NCBI RefSeq assembly: GCF_014066305.1
Contig: NW_023501122.1
Span: 62,001 to 126,000 of the forward strand
Source of the DNA: Letharia columbiana
Taxonomy: Eukaryota; Ascomycota; Lecanoromycetes; Lecanorales; Parmeliaceae
Reading direction: 5' to 3'
Length of the DNA: 64,000 nt
The position numbers and the translations under genes are program-made. Shown one piece after another: positions 23,300 to 34,803 of the stretch. A model generated the notes under the pieces. That model saw only the letters and a program-made list of their open reading frames with translations, did no database searches and had not been told where the DNA came from. Each line of letters opens with the position of its first letter. Position 1 is the first letter of the stretch.

Positions 23300-23640
23300 C
23301 TTTTGGGACGCTTGCACTGGACCTTCATGCTTTCCCTTTCCCTCTTTTCAGTCCGGTGTCTGCCTCAGTCGCCTTTCCTGGACCTTCATGCCTTCCCTTT
23401 CCCCAGTCGGTGTCTGCCTCAGGTCCGGCCTAGCTTGAGGAAAAGCCCGAGGACGGGATGGCTTTTACAAGAAGGGGGCAACTTGTTACGTTTCCGTGAC
23501 TTGGCGTAGCTTACTTTCTTCGTTTCTTCATGCTTTCTGGAGACATCAATCAATCAACTACAACCATGCAAAGAAACACCTTTCTTCTTCGTCGTGAAAC
23601 TACTTTCCCGGAGTATATGCTTACTTCTCATATCTGTAAT
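23300..23640 (+). mobile_element. Ty3/gypsy-like element 3' end (copy 2, relic)
   Basis: The same layout as copy 1: KPEDGMAFTR then GGQLVT in one frame, overlapping GAAGGGGGCAACT and TGTTACG (23484-23490). CGTGACTTGGCG and a CTTTCTTC-rich stretch follow. Upstream lies a short repeated block, CCTGGACCTTCATGC / TGGACCTTCATGC, at about 23318-23390. Copies 1 and 2 lie 1409 bases apart in the same orientation. Confidence 0.5.
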
Positions 23641-25691
23641 CTTAATAATTGGTAGCAACACCTGCTTTCCTGTGTTCACCCACCATCCTCACCATTCCGC
23701 ACCAGAGACTATTCTCACACCAGAAGTTTTCTTCTACCAGGATAACACTTTCTACACCAGAAGACGTCCTTTCTTCAAACCAAAGAATCTACTTTCTCGG
23801 GAAACCTGTTTCTTCGTCACGGGAAAGTCATCACCGCATGCCTGTGACGACTCGTCATTCACCTACTTCTTGCCCGAAGGACTCCTTTTTTGAGTTGTGA
23901 ATACGAAAATGAACATCATCAACATTTCTCATTTGCAATTTGTTTTACAGTCCGCTCTCGAAATTATCTTTCCAACGCTACGTACTACAAGCTCTCTGCA
24001 GAGCATCGGGTACTACTGTTGGTGATGTTCCGAGTGCTGTTCACTACCGGGACCGTGCCTCTAAAATAAGGCGCATCGTCGTCTCACTCTGTGGCGATGA
24101 TTTGTTCCATCCCTACCATTGGCGAAGCGTGGGCCCGGAGACAAATACAGAGGCGAAAGAAAAGGTGTCTACGACGGGTCTAAACATCTGCGTGGACCCC
24201 CGAAGTCAACGTGCCATGTACCTCGAGGGCTCCAAAGCAGACAAGCGATGCGTTCCGAGTCCACATCTCCGCCTCAACAATGGCACACGTACAGATCAGC
24301 GTCACATCGCTTCGCGGAAGGCGGAGAGGTATGGCCAACGGCCGTCGGAACGGCAGCTCTCGACCTGTCCGAAACCATGAATAAGTACAGTATCGACTGG
24401 CGCAATGTCAGATACCGGCCAGATCACGCCGAAGAACTGGACTTTGTGTGGAGGTGCAGGCCTGCCGCACTTCCAGCGAACCACGTCAATTACCAAATCA
24501 TCTGGGAATATATCACAGGCCGAGCCCGAACATGAGACCAAGGCCGAAAAGAAAGCGGCATTTGGTTCTGGAACGATGGAGAGGCACATCACAAAAAAAT
24601 AAGCTGCCCCACGAGAAAATACCACCTCGTCAAAAATCTGCGGGTCAGAGGCACCGCTGTGGAAGTGGCTACTTGCTAGGCCATCAGCAGGAGTTGAAGG
24701 CTGCATACAAGGCCAAGCCGGAAAGCCTTGATTGATGGCCAGTTCGCTATGGAATTGCGGGTTATTTGGTTTACTATTTCCGGCAAATTGCCAACGACTT
24801 CACGACACTACGCTGGTTTGTTTTCCTGCTAGGGGAGGCCGAGGTAGCTCATATGGTCGACGATGCACTTCATCAGCTTTTTTTTGTTCTCGCATGGTAG
24901 CTCGCTTTTCAAAGGGGGTGCTTTGTGGAAGTGGCTACTTGCTCGGCCACATATGGCTAGCACGGTTACATACATAGCAATTTCATAGCAAGAAATATGA
25001 GCATCCTTACACACCACGAGAATTACCTCTTCAATTGGAGCCCAAGGCCACGGAAGCGCTGACAGTACGGATCGAGGTCGCGAGGGGAAGTGTCCCACGG
25101 CTGTTCAGAAAGCGTGATCGAAGAGATAAGGTATGGGGCAGAGAAAGAGTTGGGTCGAGTGCCGTCATTGCTAGATCGGGCGAAGAATCGGATTGGCGCA
25201 GTAAGCGTTGACACCTTTATAACAATCGTTATGGAGGCAGGAGGACCGTCGAGCTCAGTCTACGCCGGGAATATTACAGGTGTCGTTGGGCTCGAAGTGT
25301 CTCTTGAGAACACATGCCCACTCTTGCTGAAACGGACAGCAAAGGCAGAGACGTGGGTGGCGATTCTGCAGGCTGGTTGGAGATGGAGTGGAGGGTGGAG
25401 TTTTTTTCTGCGGGGATGCAATGAGTAATACCGGTGTGGAAACACATCCTGGCATGGAGCAGTACGGTGTGCATGAATCTCATGAAGAAGGACTTTTCTG
25501 GTGGTATAAGGAAACCTGTCATTCTAAACGCCTCTATGATTGTGCAGCCCATGCTTCATCGATGATGCGGCTCACATGCAAAACTTCGCTGTGAGGCTGT
25601 ACTGCATAATGAGACGTAGACTTATCCTTTGCCTTCGATGACCGAAACCATCCGGATGAATTTCCCAACCTCCTGTCGAGGATTTGCAGGC

Positions 25692-27708
25692 CTAAACCTG
25701 GCCCATCGTAACCATCTTCTTCCGCAAGTAGTTCTTGTACTCGCCAATGCTGCCGTCCCATCGTCGAATCGTCTTGTTCTCGCAGACCATGATGTCTTTG
25801 GCGATCTTGTCAAGTAATCTGAAATGCCACTGTTAGCGTTCAACCCCACTGCAAGAGAGAGGGTAGAGGCATACCTGAAATCGTGAGAAACGACCACAAC
25901 GCCACCACTGAATGCCTTGATGGCATCTGCCAGCGAATCGATTGTGGGAATATCCAATCCATTCGTAGGCTCGTCCAATAACAGCATGTTCGGCCCATCA
26001 ATAGCAAGCAAAGCGAATACGATCCTACTCTTCTGACCCTCTGACAATGTTCCCATCAATGCTGTTTGTGACTCTCCAGACAGCCCATATCGGCCAAGTT
26101 GTTGTCTCCAGTATTGGTAATCCTGGCTCTTGTCTGAGTACTTATCTCGCACGAAATCCAGAGCCGACTTTGTCAGGTCCAGTTGCTCGGCGGAATGCTG
26201 GCTGTACATGCCGAGCTTCAAGTGGGTATGCCTTGAAACGACCCCGTTGGTAGGTGACAGCTTGCCAGTCATGAGGCGGAGAAGTGTAGATTTCCCGACA
26301 CCGTTGGGACCCACGAGAGCCGTTCGACTGTCCATGTCCACACCAAGGTCTAGGTTCTTGTAGAGGTCATCCTTCGCGTTACCGGAGTAGGAGAAGGTCA
26401 CGTCGTCAAACGAGAGGACTGGAGGTGGCAGCTTCTCGACATCGGCAAAACGAAAGGTGAAGACTCGATCTTCTGCTACTTTCTGGATGAACCCGTCCGC
26501 CTCCATCTTGTCGAGAATCTTTTGCCTTGATTTTGCTTGTCGAACCAAGTTGGCATACGTACCTGCAGATGCGATGAATTTCTTGATGTGCGAAATTTCT
26601 TCCTGTTGCTTCGCGTACGCCTTCATTTGATTGGTCTCTTGTTCTGAGCGAGTCTTAATGTATGAATCGTAGTTACCACCGTAGTATATCAGTTGTTTCA
26701 TCCGCATGTCGATCATGTTCGTGCAGACACCGTTCAGGAAGTCCATGGAGTGAGAGACAAGGATGAGGGTACGGTCCCATTTCTTTAGGTATTCTTCCAG
26801 CCATACGCAGGCTTCGAGGTCCAAATGTGCTGTTGGGTCGTCGAGGAGTAGAAGGGAGGGTTTGACGAAGAGAGCTTTGCCGAGTGCTACACGCATTCTC
26901 CATCCACCGGACATGTCTTTTGTGCGTTTGTGGATCGTTTGCTTGTTAAAGCCGAGGCCAGTCAGGATGAGGGAGGCACGAGTTTGGAAGGTTGAGGGGT
27001 CCATAGTTTCCATTCGCTATTGACATTAGCATACCCAAGAAGAGAGCGTTGAAGTAGACATGCCTCGTAAAGATCTTCAAGGATAGGATCCTCGGGCCCA
27101 TTCTTCTCCAAGATCTCTTCAGCCAATTTGTCTAACCTCTCCATCTCAATTTCTGCCTCTCGCACAACCCATTCCAGCGCTCCCAAGTCACTTGGGGGAG
27201 CACCCTCATTCAACAAGTAGATATCGACTTGCTCTGGTATTGGGTATTCTCGCTTGTCGATTGCCTTTAAGAGTGTAGACTTCCCGCATCCGTTCTCTCC
27301 CAGTAAACCGTATCTGCGGCTATAATTGAGCTCGAGGGTAGTGTCAGTGATCAAGACCTTGCCGTGAAACACAAGCGATGCCGAGTTGATCTTCACATCC
27401 CGACTCGTAGCCAGCGATGCCAGCACACCAGTTGTGACACGATCCGACAAGCCATGCTTGTCCATCTGATCCGTTAGCTTCTTCACATCCTTCATCTTCT
27501 CATTCGTCGTTGCGGGTTGCTCGTCATCGGGTAAGGCGTTGCCATCGCCGTCGAGTAGGGGTGGCGTCTCATCGCCGTTGACAGAAGAGGCTGAAGATCC
27601 ATTCTGTGAGGCTGCTTTGGAGGAGAGTTTCGAAGTTGCGGTCTTCTTTTTGTCTTTTCCATCCTCGGCGCGTTTGGCCTGACGGGCTGCTTTCGAGGCA
27701 GATACCAT
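25692..27708 (-). CDS. ARB1: ABC-F ATPase Arb1, ribosome biogenesis factor
   Basis: Exons 27708-27064, 27016-25875 and 25818-25692 encode 637 residues. A basic Lys/Ser/Ala-rich N-terminal tail precedes two ABC cassettes with Walker [10 protein letters not shown] (about 138) and GPNGVGKST. Signature motifs are [15 protein letters not shown] and [14 protein letters not shown]. No membrane segment is present, as in the ABC-F family. Intron 2 (25874-25819, GTATGC...TTTCAG) joins VSHDFR to [15 protein letters not shown], and the protein ends VTMGQV as in yeast Arb1. Intron 1 (27063-27017, 47 bases) is best explained as a GC-AG intron: DLYE joins [10 protein letters not shown] only if the donor is GAG-GCATGT, since the available GT would break frame. 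Arb1 shuttles and supports 40S and 60S assembly; that role is taken from yeast. Confidence 0.94.
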
Positions 27709-28704
27709 GGTAGTAGGTGGTGAGGTGTCGAGAAAGTGAAGAAGGCGAAGATGCGGTTGCGGTAGGAATGTCGGTGGGCTGGTGGGGCCTTATCGATTGG
27801 CTGAAGCCTAAGCAGCAAGAGAAATGTTACGCTCTCGCGGAGAGGTGACAACAACGTCGCTTGGGAAATGCTATGGGAGTTGTGATATGTACAGCCTCTT
27901 GTCTTCTGTACTTAGGTCGAAAATGAATTTCTTGGGCGTTTCACGTGTGGAGCAGTTTTGGTGATTTCACAATTTTTTTTGGAGCCACCAGGAAAGATCG
28001 CTTAGAAGTTTCCTAGCGTCACACATATCTCAAGATCGATGCATGGGGCAAATTGACACCTCTTTACGACACCGGTATTGTTTGATGACTCGAGAACGTC
28101 TACTGGATATAGGAACGCATTGCTTTCATGGCACTCGAGATTGTCAATGATACATGGAGACGGCAAGTTGGAAATTGCATGGTTAATGGGGCGCTCTTGG
28201 GGGCACCAGGCTAGCTCGTAGCCCCTATGAGCATTTCGGACTTGGCTTATCATTTCATCTCATTCTCTTACAGCAGGTGTTAGTGAAATTTGCCGCACAG
28301 TGGACTTTCGGGGGACTTTCGGTGCTTGTGCGGCCGCACAGTGGGTTTCTGGGGGCTCAATCATCATCATGTGGGGGCGTAGGGCCCGTAAGGGTTTGTG
28401 TTAGATAGAGGAGGCATCCATTCCGGGTCTGGGAAGCCTGGAGGACGATGTATCTGGCTGGGCCTTTGACGCCTGAGAAGCCCGCGGGTTATCCGGTAGG
28501 ATGTCCAGTATGACTTAATCAATCAATCAGTCAATGCTGTCGCCACCGGAAATGAGCAGGATCTCAACGCTGCGTGTTTCACGTCGCGTAGCTTCACCGG
28601 TAGAATAAGGATACAAACGCTAAGAACATCTCTGAGAGAAGTGCAGAGATGCGAATGATGATGGATGACTTTGTACTCTGCCTACGCTTACTCTATATAG
28701 AGTA
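27709..28704. other. Intergenic upstream of ARB1
   Basis: It holds the ARB1 promoter and the 3' flank of the oxidoreductase gene. A short repeated phrase, GCCGCACAGTGG, occurs near 28292 and 28333. No gene is recognised. Confidence 0.5.
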
Positions 28705-29950
28705 CTATCCATCTATCTCCGCATAATGTTCTCTGATATCCAGTGTCCTTCCTTCCTTCGAGCTCAACCTTGCCAGCTCGATCAAGCGAATGACATCCTT
28801 TGGAGTCTCAGGCTTCACTGGCACCTCGCCTTGCCCAGCTAATGCCTTGGCAAATTTGCTGTAGAATGCGCTGTATGTGACGGGCTCGATATTGGCATGC
28901 GTCTGCGTCTTAGGCTGACCGCCTTGTACGGTCGTCAAGTTGCCCGCGCGTTCTTTCGATTCGACGCCGAAACCGGAGTCACCAGGCTTCTTGCCTGCTT
29001 TGAGGTGGTCCTCTTGGGGATCGAGGTGGAACTGAATGGGGGTCAATTAGCATCGAGCTAAGGCACGCATAGACAGGGTAAGTAATTCACCTTCTTGTAG
29101 CTTCCCTTGTCCCCCCGCACCCAGTACCGTAGCTGATTAACCTCTGGACTCACCACCGCAGCTTTCACGGTTGCCAGCAAACCGGAGTTACTATAGTGAA
29201 GCAGTACAGTACACGAGTCCTCAACTTTCCCAGGATTGTGCTCCCGCTGGGACCCAACAAATCCAGTGATTTTGTCCGGTAGGCCAAAAGCCACTACTGC
29301 CTGATCTATCAAGTGTGTCCCTAAATCGTACACCGCCCCTCCACCAGGTACGAACTTTGCCTTCCAGGTACTCGCAGGATCTGGAGCCTCAGGTCTGTGT
29401 CGGTCGAAGTGTGTCTCAAATTCCACCACGCGGCCGAGTGTTCCTTGCTCCAGCAGCTTTGAGAGGGTCAGGAAATCGGTATCCCATCGGCGGTTCTGGT
29501 AGACGGTGAGGAGCCGATCATGCTTCTTTGCAATGGCAATGAGCTCGCTTGCTTCTTTCGAGGAGGGTGTGAAAGGTTTTTCAACGACGACATGTTTGCC
29601 ATGCTCAAGAGCTAATTTGGCGAGTTCGAAGTGACTTGTTGGGGCTGTCGTAACTACCACGACGTCAATATCTGAGTCTTGGACCATCTCTTCGCTTGAG
29701 CGATAGCTCTTGATGCCTGCGTGGTCTTTCGCGGCGTCATCGTGGGACTGTGGGGTACGTTGGACGATGGCGTGGAGCTTCAACTCTGGAATGACTTGGA
29801 TTAGGGGGATATGGAAGACCTGCAGTGGGAATCAGCATGGGAGAAGACCTCTTGAGTTTGACGGGCAATTGGTTGACGGCTGTGGGTCTGACTTACTTTA
29901 GCGGACATGCCATAGCCGATGACGGCGACGTTGTAGGTCGTAGGAGTCAT
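28705..29950 (-). CDS. Gfo/Idh/MocA family NAD(P)-dependent oxidoreductase
   Basis: Exons 29950-29897, 29819-29091 and 29031-28705 encode 369 residues. Introns of 77 and 59 bases (GTAAGT...CTGCAG; GTGAAT...ATTCAG) are in phase and join MSAK to VFHIPLI and GSYKK to FHLDPQED. The Rossmann motif VAVIGYGMSAK lies at residues 8-18, the conserved VVVEKPFTP at about 95-105 and VYQNRRWD just after. This is closest in look to the YdgJ / scyllo-inositol-dehydrogenase-like branch, which oxidises or reduces cyclic polyols and sugars. It lies 418 bases downstream of the O-methyltransferase on the same strand, at the edge of the putative mycosporine cluster. A tailoring role on a cyclohexenone or polyol intermediate is possible but only inferred; a general metabolic role is equally plausible. 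Confidence 0.88.
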
Positions 29951-30368
29951 TGCTCAAATATTATCCTGGGTCCAAGATCCAAGCTTTGAGGCCAAAGAGC
30001 AATGGTGGTGAGCAAGAGACCGCCATCGTCATGGGTAGCATGCTTTCCGAGTGGGGAGCAGGGTAAAGTTGGAGGGTGGGGAAATCACTAATGTTGCTAC
30101 GGGGGCCTGCAACTTTAGTATACGCAATTATTTCTTTTCATGACAAGTGATAACGTTTTTGACCTCTTTGCGATGAGCAAGAGTCGAAGAAACCTGATGA
30201 GATGAAAAGCAAGCTAGCGCAACACTCTCATTTCCTCTACCACCAGCTTTGAATGTTGACTTTCCTTGTCTTTCCTTCGTGCTTCAGTGCCTGGAAAGAA
30301 CGCATCTCATCACCACTGAGCTGGCTCTAATCGAGCAATGGACAGTGCTACTTTATGTCATTCCATGG
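29951..30368. other. Short tandem intergenic region
   Basis: It separates the O-methyltransferase stop from the oxidoreductase start and should hold the latter's promoter. A CTTCGACTTCGACTTCGACTTC-type run abuts it at about 30406-30425 inside the last exon of the O-methyltransferase, encoding its EVEVEVE tail. Confidence 0.5.
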
Positions 30369-31496
30369 CTAAGATTGCCGTAAGTCATTCCTTTTTCCGT
30401 TCATCTCGACTTCGACTTCGACTTCTCCAATACATCTTGTGATCTCGATACCGTCCTGTTACCAATTAGCGGACACCACTGGATGAAACATTGCTCGATA
30501 GTAGTACCGGTACACCTGTCGGTTCGTAGCTATTGACAAGCTCGCTCTCGTATATCAAGTTCGGATTCCCTTTAATTTCCGTGCTCAACTTTTCTTCCCC
30601 TTCGCGGGTTTTATATTGATCCTTCCATCTGTCTCCAAAGCCAGTGGTTTCGACTCCGTTCGTCTCACCAGACTCGTACTGTTTTTGCTTACTTGACACA
30701 CTGCTCCGAACGTATTCTAGGTATGGTGGATTGCCTGGCTTGATGACATTGTCTGCGGCAAGAACCGCTCCCGGAGTCACCAGCTTCAAATGCTCGCAAA
30801 GTTTAAGATCAGTGGTATACGCTGGCTTATAGTGGTCGAGGAACATTAGGTCGACCTGCGTGAGGATACCACTCGCGTGGAGTCTTTTGATCGAGTCGGC
30901 ACTGGAACCCACGACGACCTTGACCGTGTCACTCAAACCCGCCAGGTCTACCAGCGACATGATCACAGCCGCAAATTCTGGGTTCCTTTCCAGACTGAAA
31001 TACCTTCTGCCTCCCGCTTGTCTCACAGCGTCCCCGAACAAAATGCAAGAATACCTGCTCAACAGTCAGACTCGCCGTTCTGAAATTGGCTATGGATTTT
31101 TCAGCCGGGATCATGGTTACACGGTTGTACCCTACATATCCACCAAGCTCTACCATTACTTGAGGCTTCCGCTCCGCAATCAAGTCTGCAACGATCTTCC
31201 CTTTATCGTTACCAACGTTCATGAGATACTTCTTGGTGCGACCGTATTCGTCAATGGCTTCCAGCACTCTCTGTGGAGAATTTCGAATCTCTTCTATTGA
31301 CGGATGACCGTATACGAAGTGCAGTAACTCAATCTCTCGCCCATCGTCGAACTGGACAGTGTTGTCAATCTACAGCTCTCAGAGACAACACATCCGGCAC
31401 ACTTACGAATGGGACTCCTTCTTCTTCCTGTGCTTGGTATGCTTTCTTTCCATCAAAGTTGTCTGCACTTTTTCGGCCCATGGTGGAGACAGGCAT
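30369..31496 (-). CDS. Catechol-type O-methyltransferase (putative MysB role)
   Basis: Four exons, 31496-31407, 31351-31131, 31054-30508 and 30455-30369, encode 314 residues. The introns are 55, 76 and 52 bases, all GT-AG and phase-consistent. The second restores the SAM-binding block VELGGYVGYSCILFGDAVR. The third restores the usual COMT ending, GVP-DGIEITRCIGE. Metal and catalytic positions match class I catechol O-methyltransferases: VDLMFLDHYKP (Mg-binding Asp), AADNVIKPGNPPYLEYVR (second Asp and Asn) and an early FARTKKYLMN-like stretch (GRTKKYLMNVGNDKG). The family transfers methyl groups to vicinal enol or phenol hydroxyls. Placement back to back with a demethyl-4-deoxygadusol synthase suggests it makes 4-deoxygadusol, the step done by MysB in cyanobacteria. 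The COMT fold is certain; the substrate is inferred from context. Confidence 0.9.
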
Positions 31497-32712
31497 GTTG
31501 AGAATTCTATAATGATCGAAGCTACGTTACATATCCATGCGATTACTATCACCAATTCTTACTTAGACAAGCAAATGACGAAAGTGATGTGTACCTCCCA
31601 CATTATGCATATGTAACAATGAGCAAGTTTTGACGTCGGCTACGGAGTAGGCTTCTCGAATTTTCCCTGGTACCCCTCACTTGGCTTGCATGGTTCCTCC
31701 CAAAACTCTTGGCAGCTAAAAAGTCAAAATGTTGGTGATCCATTCCATGCCGCGCCCTCCGCGGAGCTTCGTCCGATCTGTTTTTCTTAACGGCCCTTTT
31801 TTCATAAAGAGGCTTCTGAGGGCAGGGGCCGTCTCCCAATGAAAAACTGGAAAAGGGGGAAAATTAAGCGAACATGTCATAGTATATCATCATGCATAAA
31901 GTAAACACCCTCATTCAAGGATGAAACTTGACCTTGCGAGCCAACTCAATCTACCCGAGATCTAGGATTCATGGCGCATAATATCTAGTAAGGTAAAGCG
32001 GGAATCGAGCCTTGTGGGGTGCATGCTGCCAAACTTGCAGCTTTTCACTCATGATGTAAACACTGATTGTATCATTTCAGTACAATCTTCTCAAATGGAT
32101 CAACCTTGTGGAAAAAGAGAAAAGCTTGGATGCCCCTGTTGGACGGTGAGAGGAAAAAGTGGGCTGGTTTTGCGCTTGACACTGGCGGAGGTGCGCCCAC
32201 TGCTTAAGCTGCAGCAAGTGGCCAACCTAACATCTCGGGATCTTGCATCATCGCTAGTAAGAGACCATCTCGTCTATCCATTGTGCGTCAGAGATCATGA
32301 GGCTAGGTCCATTTGAGGCCTTTGTTCTCGTGTCAATATGGACTATCACCTACTACAGACGGGAGGACACTGCGGCTAGTCAAGGGGATCTCTGGCATCT
32401 CAGAGCAAATCCTATCAAATCATCACGCATCTTTAATTGAGCTTGGAGAAGGCAGATCCACGGATTGACGTTATCTGTTTATTTGGATATGGCTTTCCCA
32501 CCGAAAACTTGTCTTGTGGGCGGACCAGCGCAAGGCTGCCTAAGGTACGTCAGGACAGTTCCATGTACTAGCCGAAGCCCCATATACTGAGCTCCATTCC
32601 GATTTTCTCATTTCGAACAATCACCCATCATACAGGAGTCTAGTCTTCCCCCGACTCAACTCATTCTTTCAACCTTCATCGCAAAACTGTCACGACTTCA
32701 ACATCTGTGATC
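31497..32712. promoter_or_regulatory. Divergent 1.2-kb promoter of O-methyltransferase and cyclase
   Basis: No convincing gene lies between the two start codons. A pyrimidine-rich stretch (32590-32700, with CACCCATCATAC and CATCGCAAAACTGTC) precedes the cyclase start, as is common at fungal transcription starts. A shared bidirectional promoter would let the first two pathway steps be induced together. I could not pick out a specific regulator site by eye. Confidence 0.5.
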
Positions 32713-34374
32713 ATGTCGGACTTCACCGCATCCGTCGTGGAGACCAAGAATGGATTCCATGTCGACGGTTATGAGAAGATATCTTACGACTTCACTTTTC
32801 TTGATGGCGTGTTCAACCCCGAGAACCCTCAGCTGGCTGAATGCTACAAGCGCTGGGGTCGAGTGTTGGCTGTCACGGACCTAAATGTGTACAACGTGTA
32901 TGGTGAACAAATTGAAAGATACTTCGAGCATTACGGCCTCGAACTCAAGATGCACAAGACGAAGATCGGGGAGAAGGCGAAGACTATTCCCACTTTTTTG
33001 AGTATCGTAGACTCAATGACAGAGTTCGGAATCTATCGTAAGGTACTCGCAATACTTTTCGTTTCACCAAACTTCACTTCTTTGAAGACAACCATATTCA
33101 TTGACCTAACTAGGAACCCGTCCTGGTCGTTGGAGGAGGTCTCGTGACTGATGTTGCTGGGTAAAAGCTGCCATTGCCAGAGATTATATCAAGGCACTCT
33201 CCCATCATTCTCCTAATGGTTGCCCTCGGTGGAAGACCAGTCCTAACATTGTGGTTCGCCCGCAGATTCGCTTGTGCCGCGTACCGCAGGAACACCAATT
33301 TCATCCGAGTTCCGACCACTGTCATTGGTCTGATAGACGCGTCAGTGTCAATCAAGGTTGCAGTCAATTATGGCAACTACAAGAACCGCCTTGGTGCTTA
33401 TCATGCACCTGTGCACACCTTCCTCGACTTCACCTTCCTACGCACCCTACCCACTGCTCAGATCAGAAATGGCTTTGCAGAATTGATAAAGATCTCTACG
33501 TGCTCGCACCTGGATACCTTTGACCTCCTGGACAAGTACTGCGAGCAGCTTATCGATACGGGATTTGGCCGCACCGATGGTGCGCCAGAAGAAGTTCGTG
33601 TAGCGGCGGACAAGATCAACAAGGAGGGCATATATGAGATGCTGAAGCTTGAGACCCCAAACCTTCACGAGATCGGGTTGGATCGAGTCATCGCATATGG
33701 TCACACGTGAGTGGGAAAGCGGCACTTGGAAACTCTGACAGAGCTGATCAGAGTGCAGGTGGTCGCCTATGCATGAACTGGTCCCAGAAACGCCCCTTCG
33801 CCACGGGCATGCAATCTCCATTGACATGGCGTACTCTGCGACCCTCGCCAACAGCCGCAAGTTAATCTCCGATGCTGAACATCGCCGCATTCTCAACCTC
33901 TTTTCTCGTGCGGGCCTCTCGATGGATCACCCCCAATTTGACGAAGAAATCCTCGACAAGGGGACTGCTGCCATTCTCAAGACAAGAGACGGCAAGCTTC
34001 GTGCAGCAGTGCCCAACCCCATCGGATCTTGCACCTTCTTAAATGATGTCGACGCGGAGGAGCTCAACGCTGCTCTGAGAAGACACAAGGAGCTGATGAG
34101 GGAGTACCCACGCAACGGCGAGGGCCTGGAGGCTTTCGTCGACGCTAGTGATACCGGCTACACTGAAAACAACAAGTCAGAAGTCAAAGCTGTAGAGGTT
34201 GCGGCCGCGAAAGCAGGTAGTCTGAATGGCAATGGTGCCATACACGGAGGTATCGTACGCAATGGGCACATGAATGGCACCAACGGCGTTAAAGAAAAGC
34301 TTGCGAATGGCAGTGGGGCTGTGGATGGTCTGACTAACGGCATCAATGGGTATACCAATGGGTCCAAAGCATAG
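32713..34374 (+). CDS. Sedoheptulose-7-phosphate cyclase, demethyl-4-deoxygadusol synthase type (MysA role)
   Basis: Four exons, 32713-33042, 33114-33160, 33266-33707 and 33760-34374, encode 477 residues. Introns of 71, 105 and 52 bases keep phase. Exon 2 (47 bases) supplies the NAD-binding [16 protein letters not shown]. The protein belongs to the dehydroquinate-synthase superfamily. The stretch [19 protein letters not shown], then [15 protein letters not shown] and [10 protein letters not shown], is the sugar-phosphate cyclase pattern of DDGS/EEVS enzymes, not of shikimate-pathway DHQS. Zinc ligands are visible: Glu in GFAELIKI, His in YGHTWSP and His in [11 protein letters not shown]. The family turns sedoheptulose 7-phosphate into a C7 cyclitol; the DDGS branch gives the mycosporine core. 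The choice of DDGS over EEVS rests on neighbours (O-methyltransferase, ATP-grasp). An extra Asn/Gly-rich tail (last about 60 residues, NGNGAIHGG to [12 protein letters not shown]) is unusual. Confidence 0.9.
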
Positions 34375-34803
34375 TCAGCATTTGCGGCAAGGGAAATAGA
34401 GACCATGGGGAGCTTAAAAGTACCTTAGTGATGTTTTTTGGTAAGGCATGGATGAGGCAGCGTTGGGCTACTTAGATCAAGTAATTTTCGTCGATAGAGG
34501 TATTCAATAACACCAACCAGAATCAGTCTCCCTTCACTGCATCTACTGCATCCATTGCATCCACGTTCTTCGCTAGGCCCAATGGACCGGTGCAGGATTC
34601 ACTGCGGAAATGCTTCCGATTGCTCTCATGACGTATCTCAGTTGCGGATAGCTTCACTTTGCAAAGGAATCGCCAAATCAAGTCTCATCTTGTCATGAAT
34701 CTTCCTGATATTCACCATCATTTCGGAAGACTTCTCCTCACTGGTACATGTTCCCATCTAGCAAGCTATCGACCCCTAGCATGACCGCAGTTCGCTTTCC
34801 ACA
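34375..34803. other. Tandem intergenic region between cyclase and ATP-grasp gene
   Basis: It contains a trinucleotide-like run CTGCATCTACTGCATCCATTGCATCC (in pieces) near 34535-34563 and the presumed promoter of the ATP-grasp gene. Nothing coding is seen. Confidence 0.5.

Larger units (their letters stand above)
19945..25691. other. Gene-poor 5.7-kb island with retroelement debris
   Basis: No gene model can be supported between RPT2 and ARB1. Short frames (for example 20771-21019 and 24119-24535) have ordinary composition but no recognisable domain. Two related 3' ends of LTR elements lie at about 22.0-22.2 and 23.4-23.6 kb (separate entries). A short motif, GTGGAAGTGGCTACTTGCT, occurs near 24660 and again near 24925, another sign of repeated debris. 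Base composition is close to the genes, not AT-collapsed like the first 1.9 kb. Confidence 0.5.

Noticed and set aside
28250..28400. Possible transposon end suggested by repeated GCCGCACAGTGG and GGGGGACTTTCGG phrases
   Set aside because: Too short, with no terminal inverted repeat or target duplication found.
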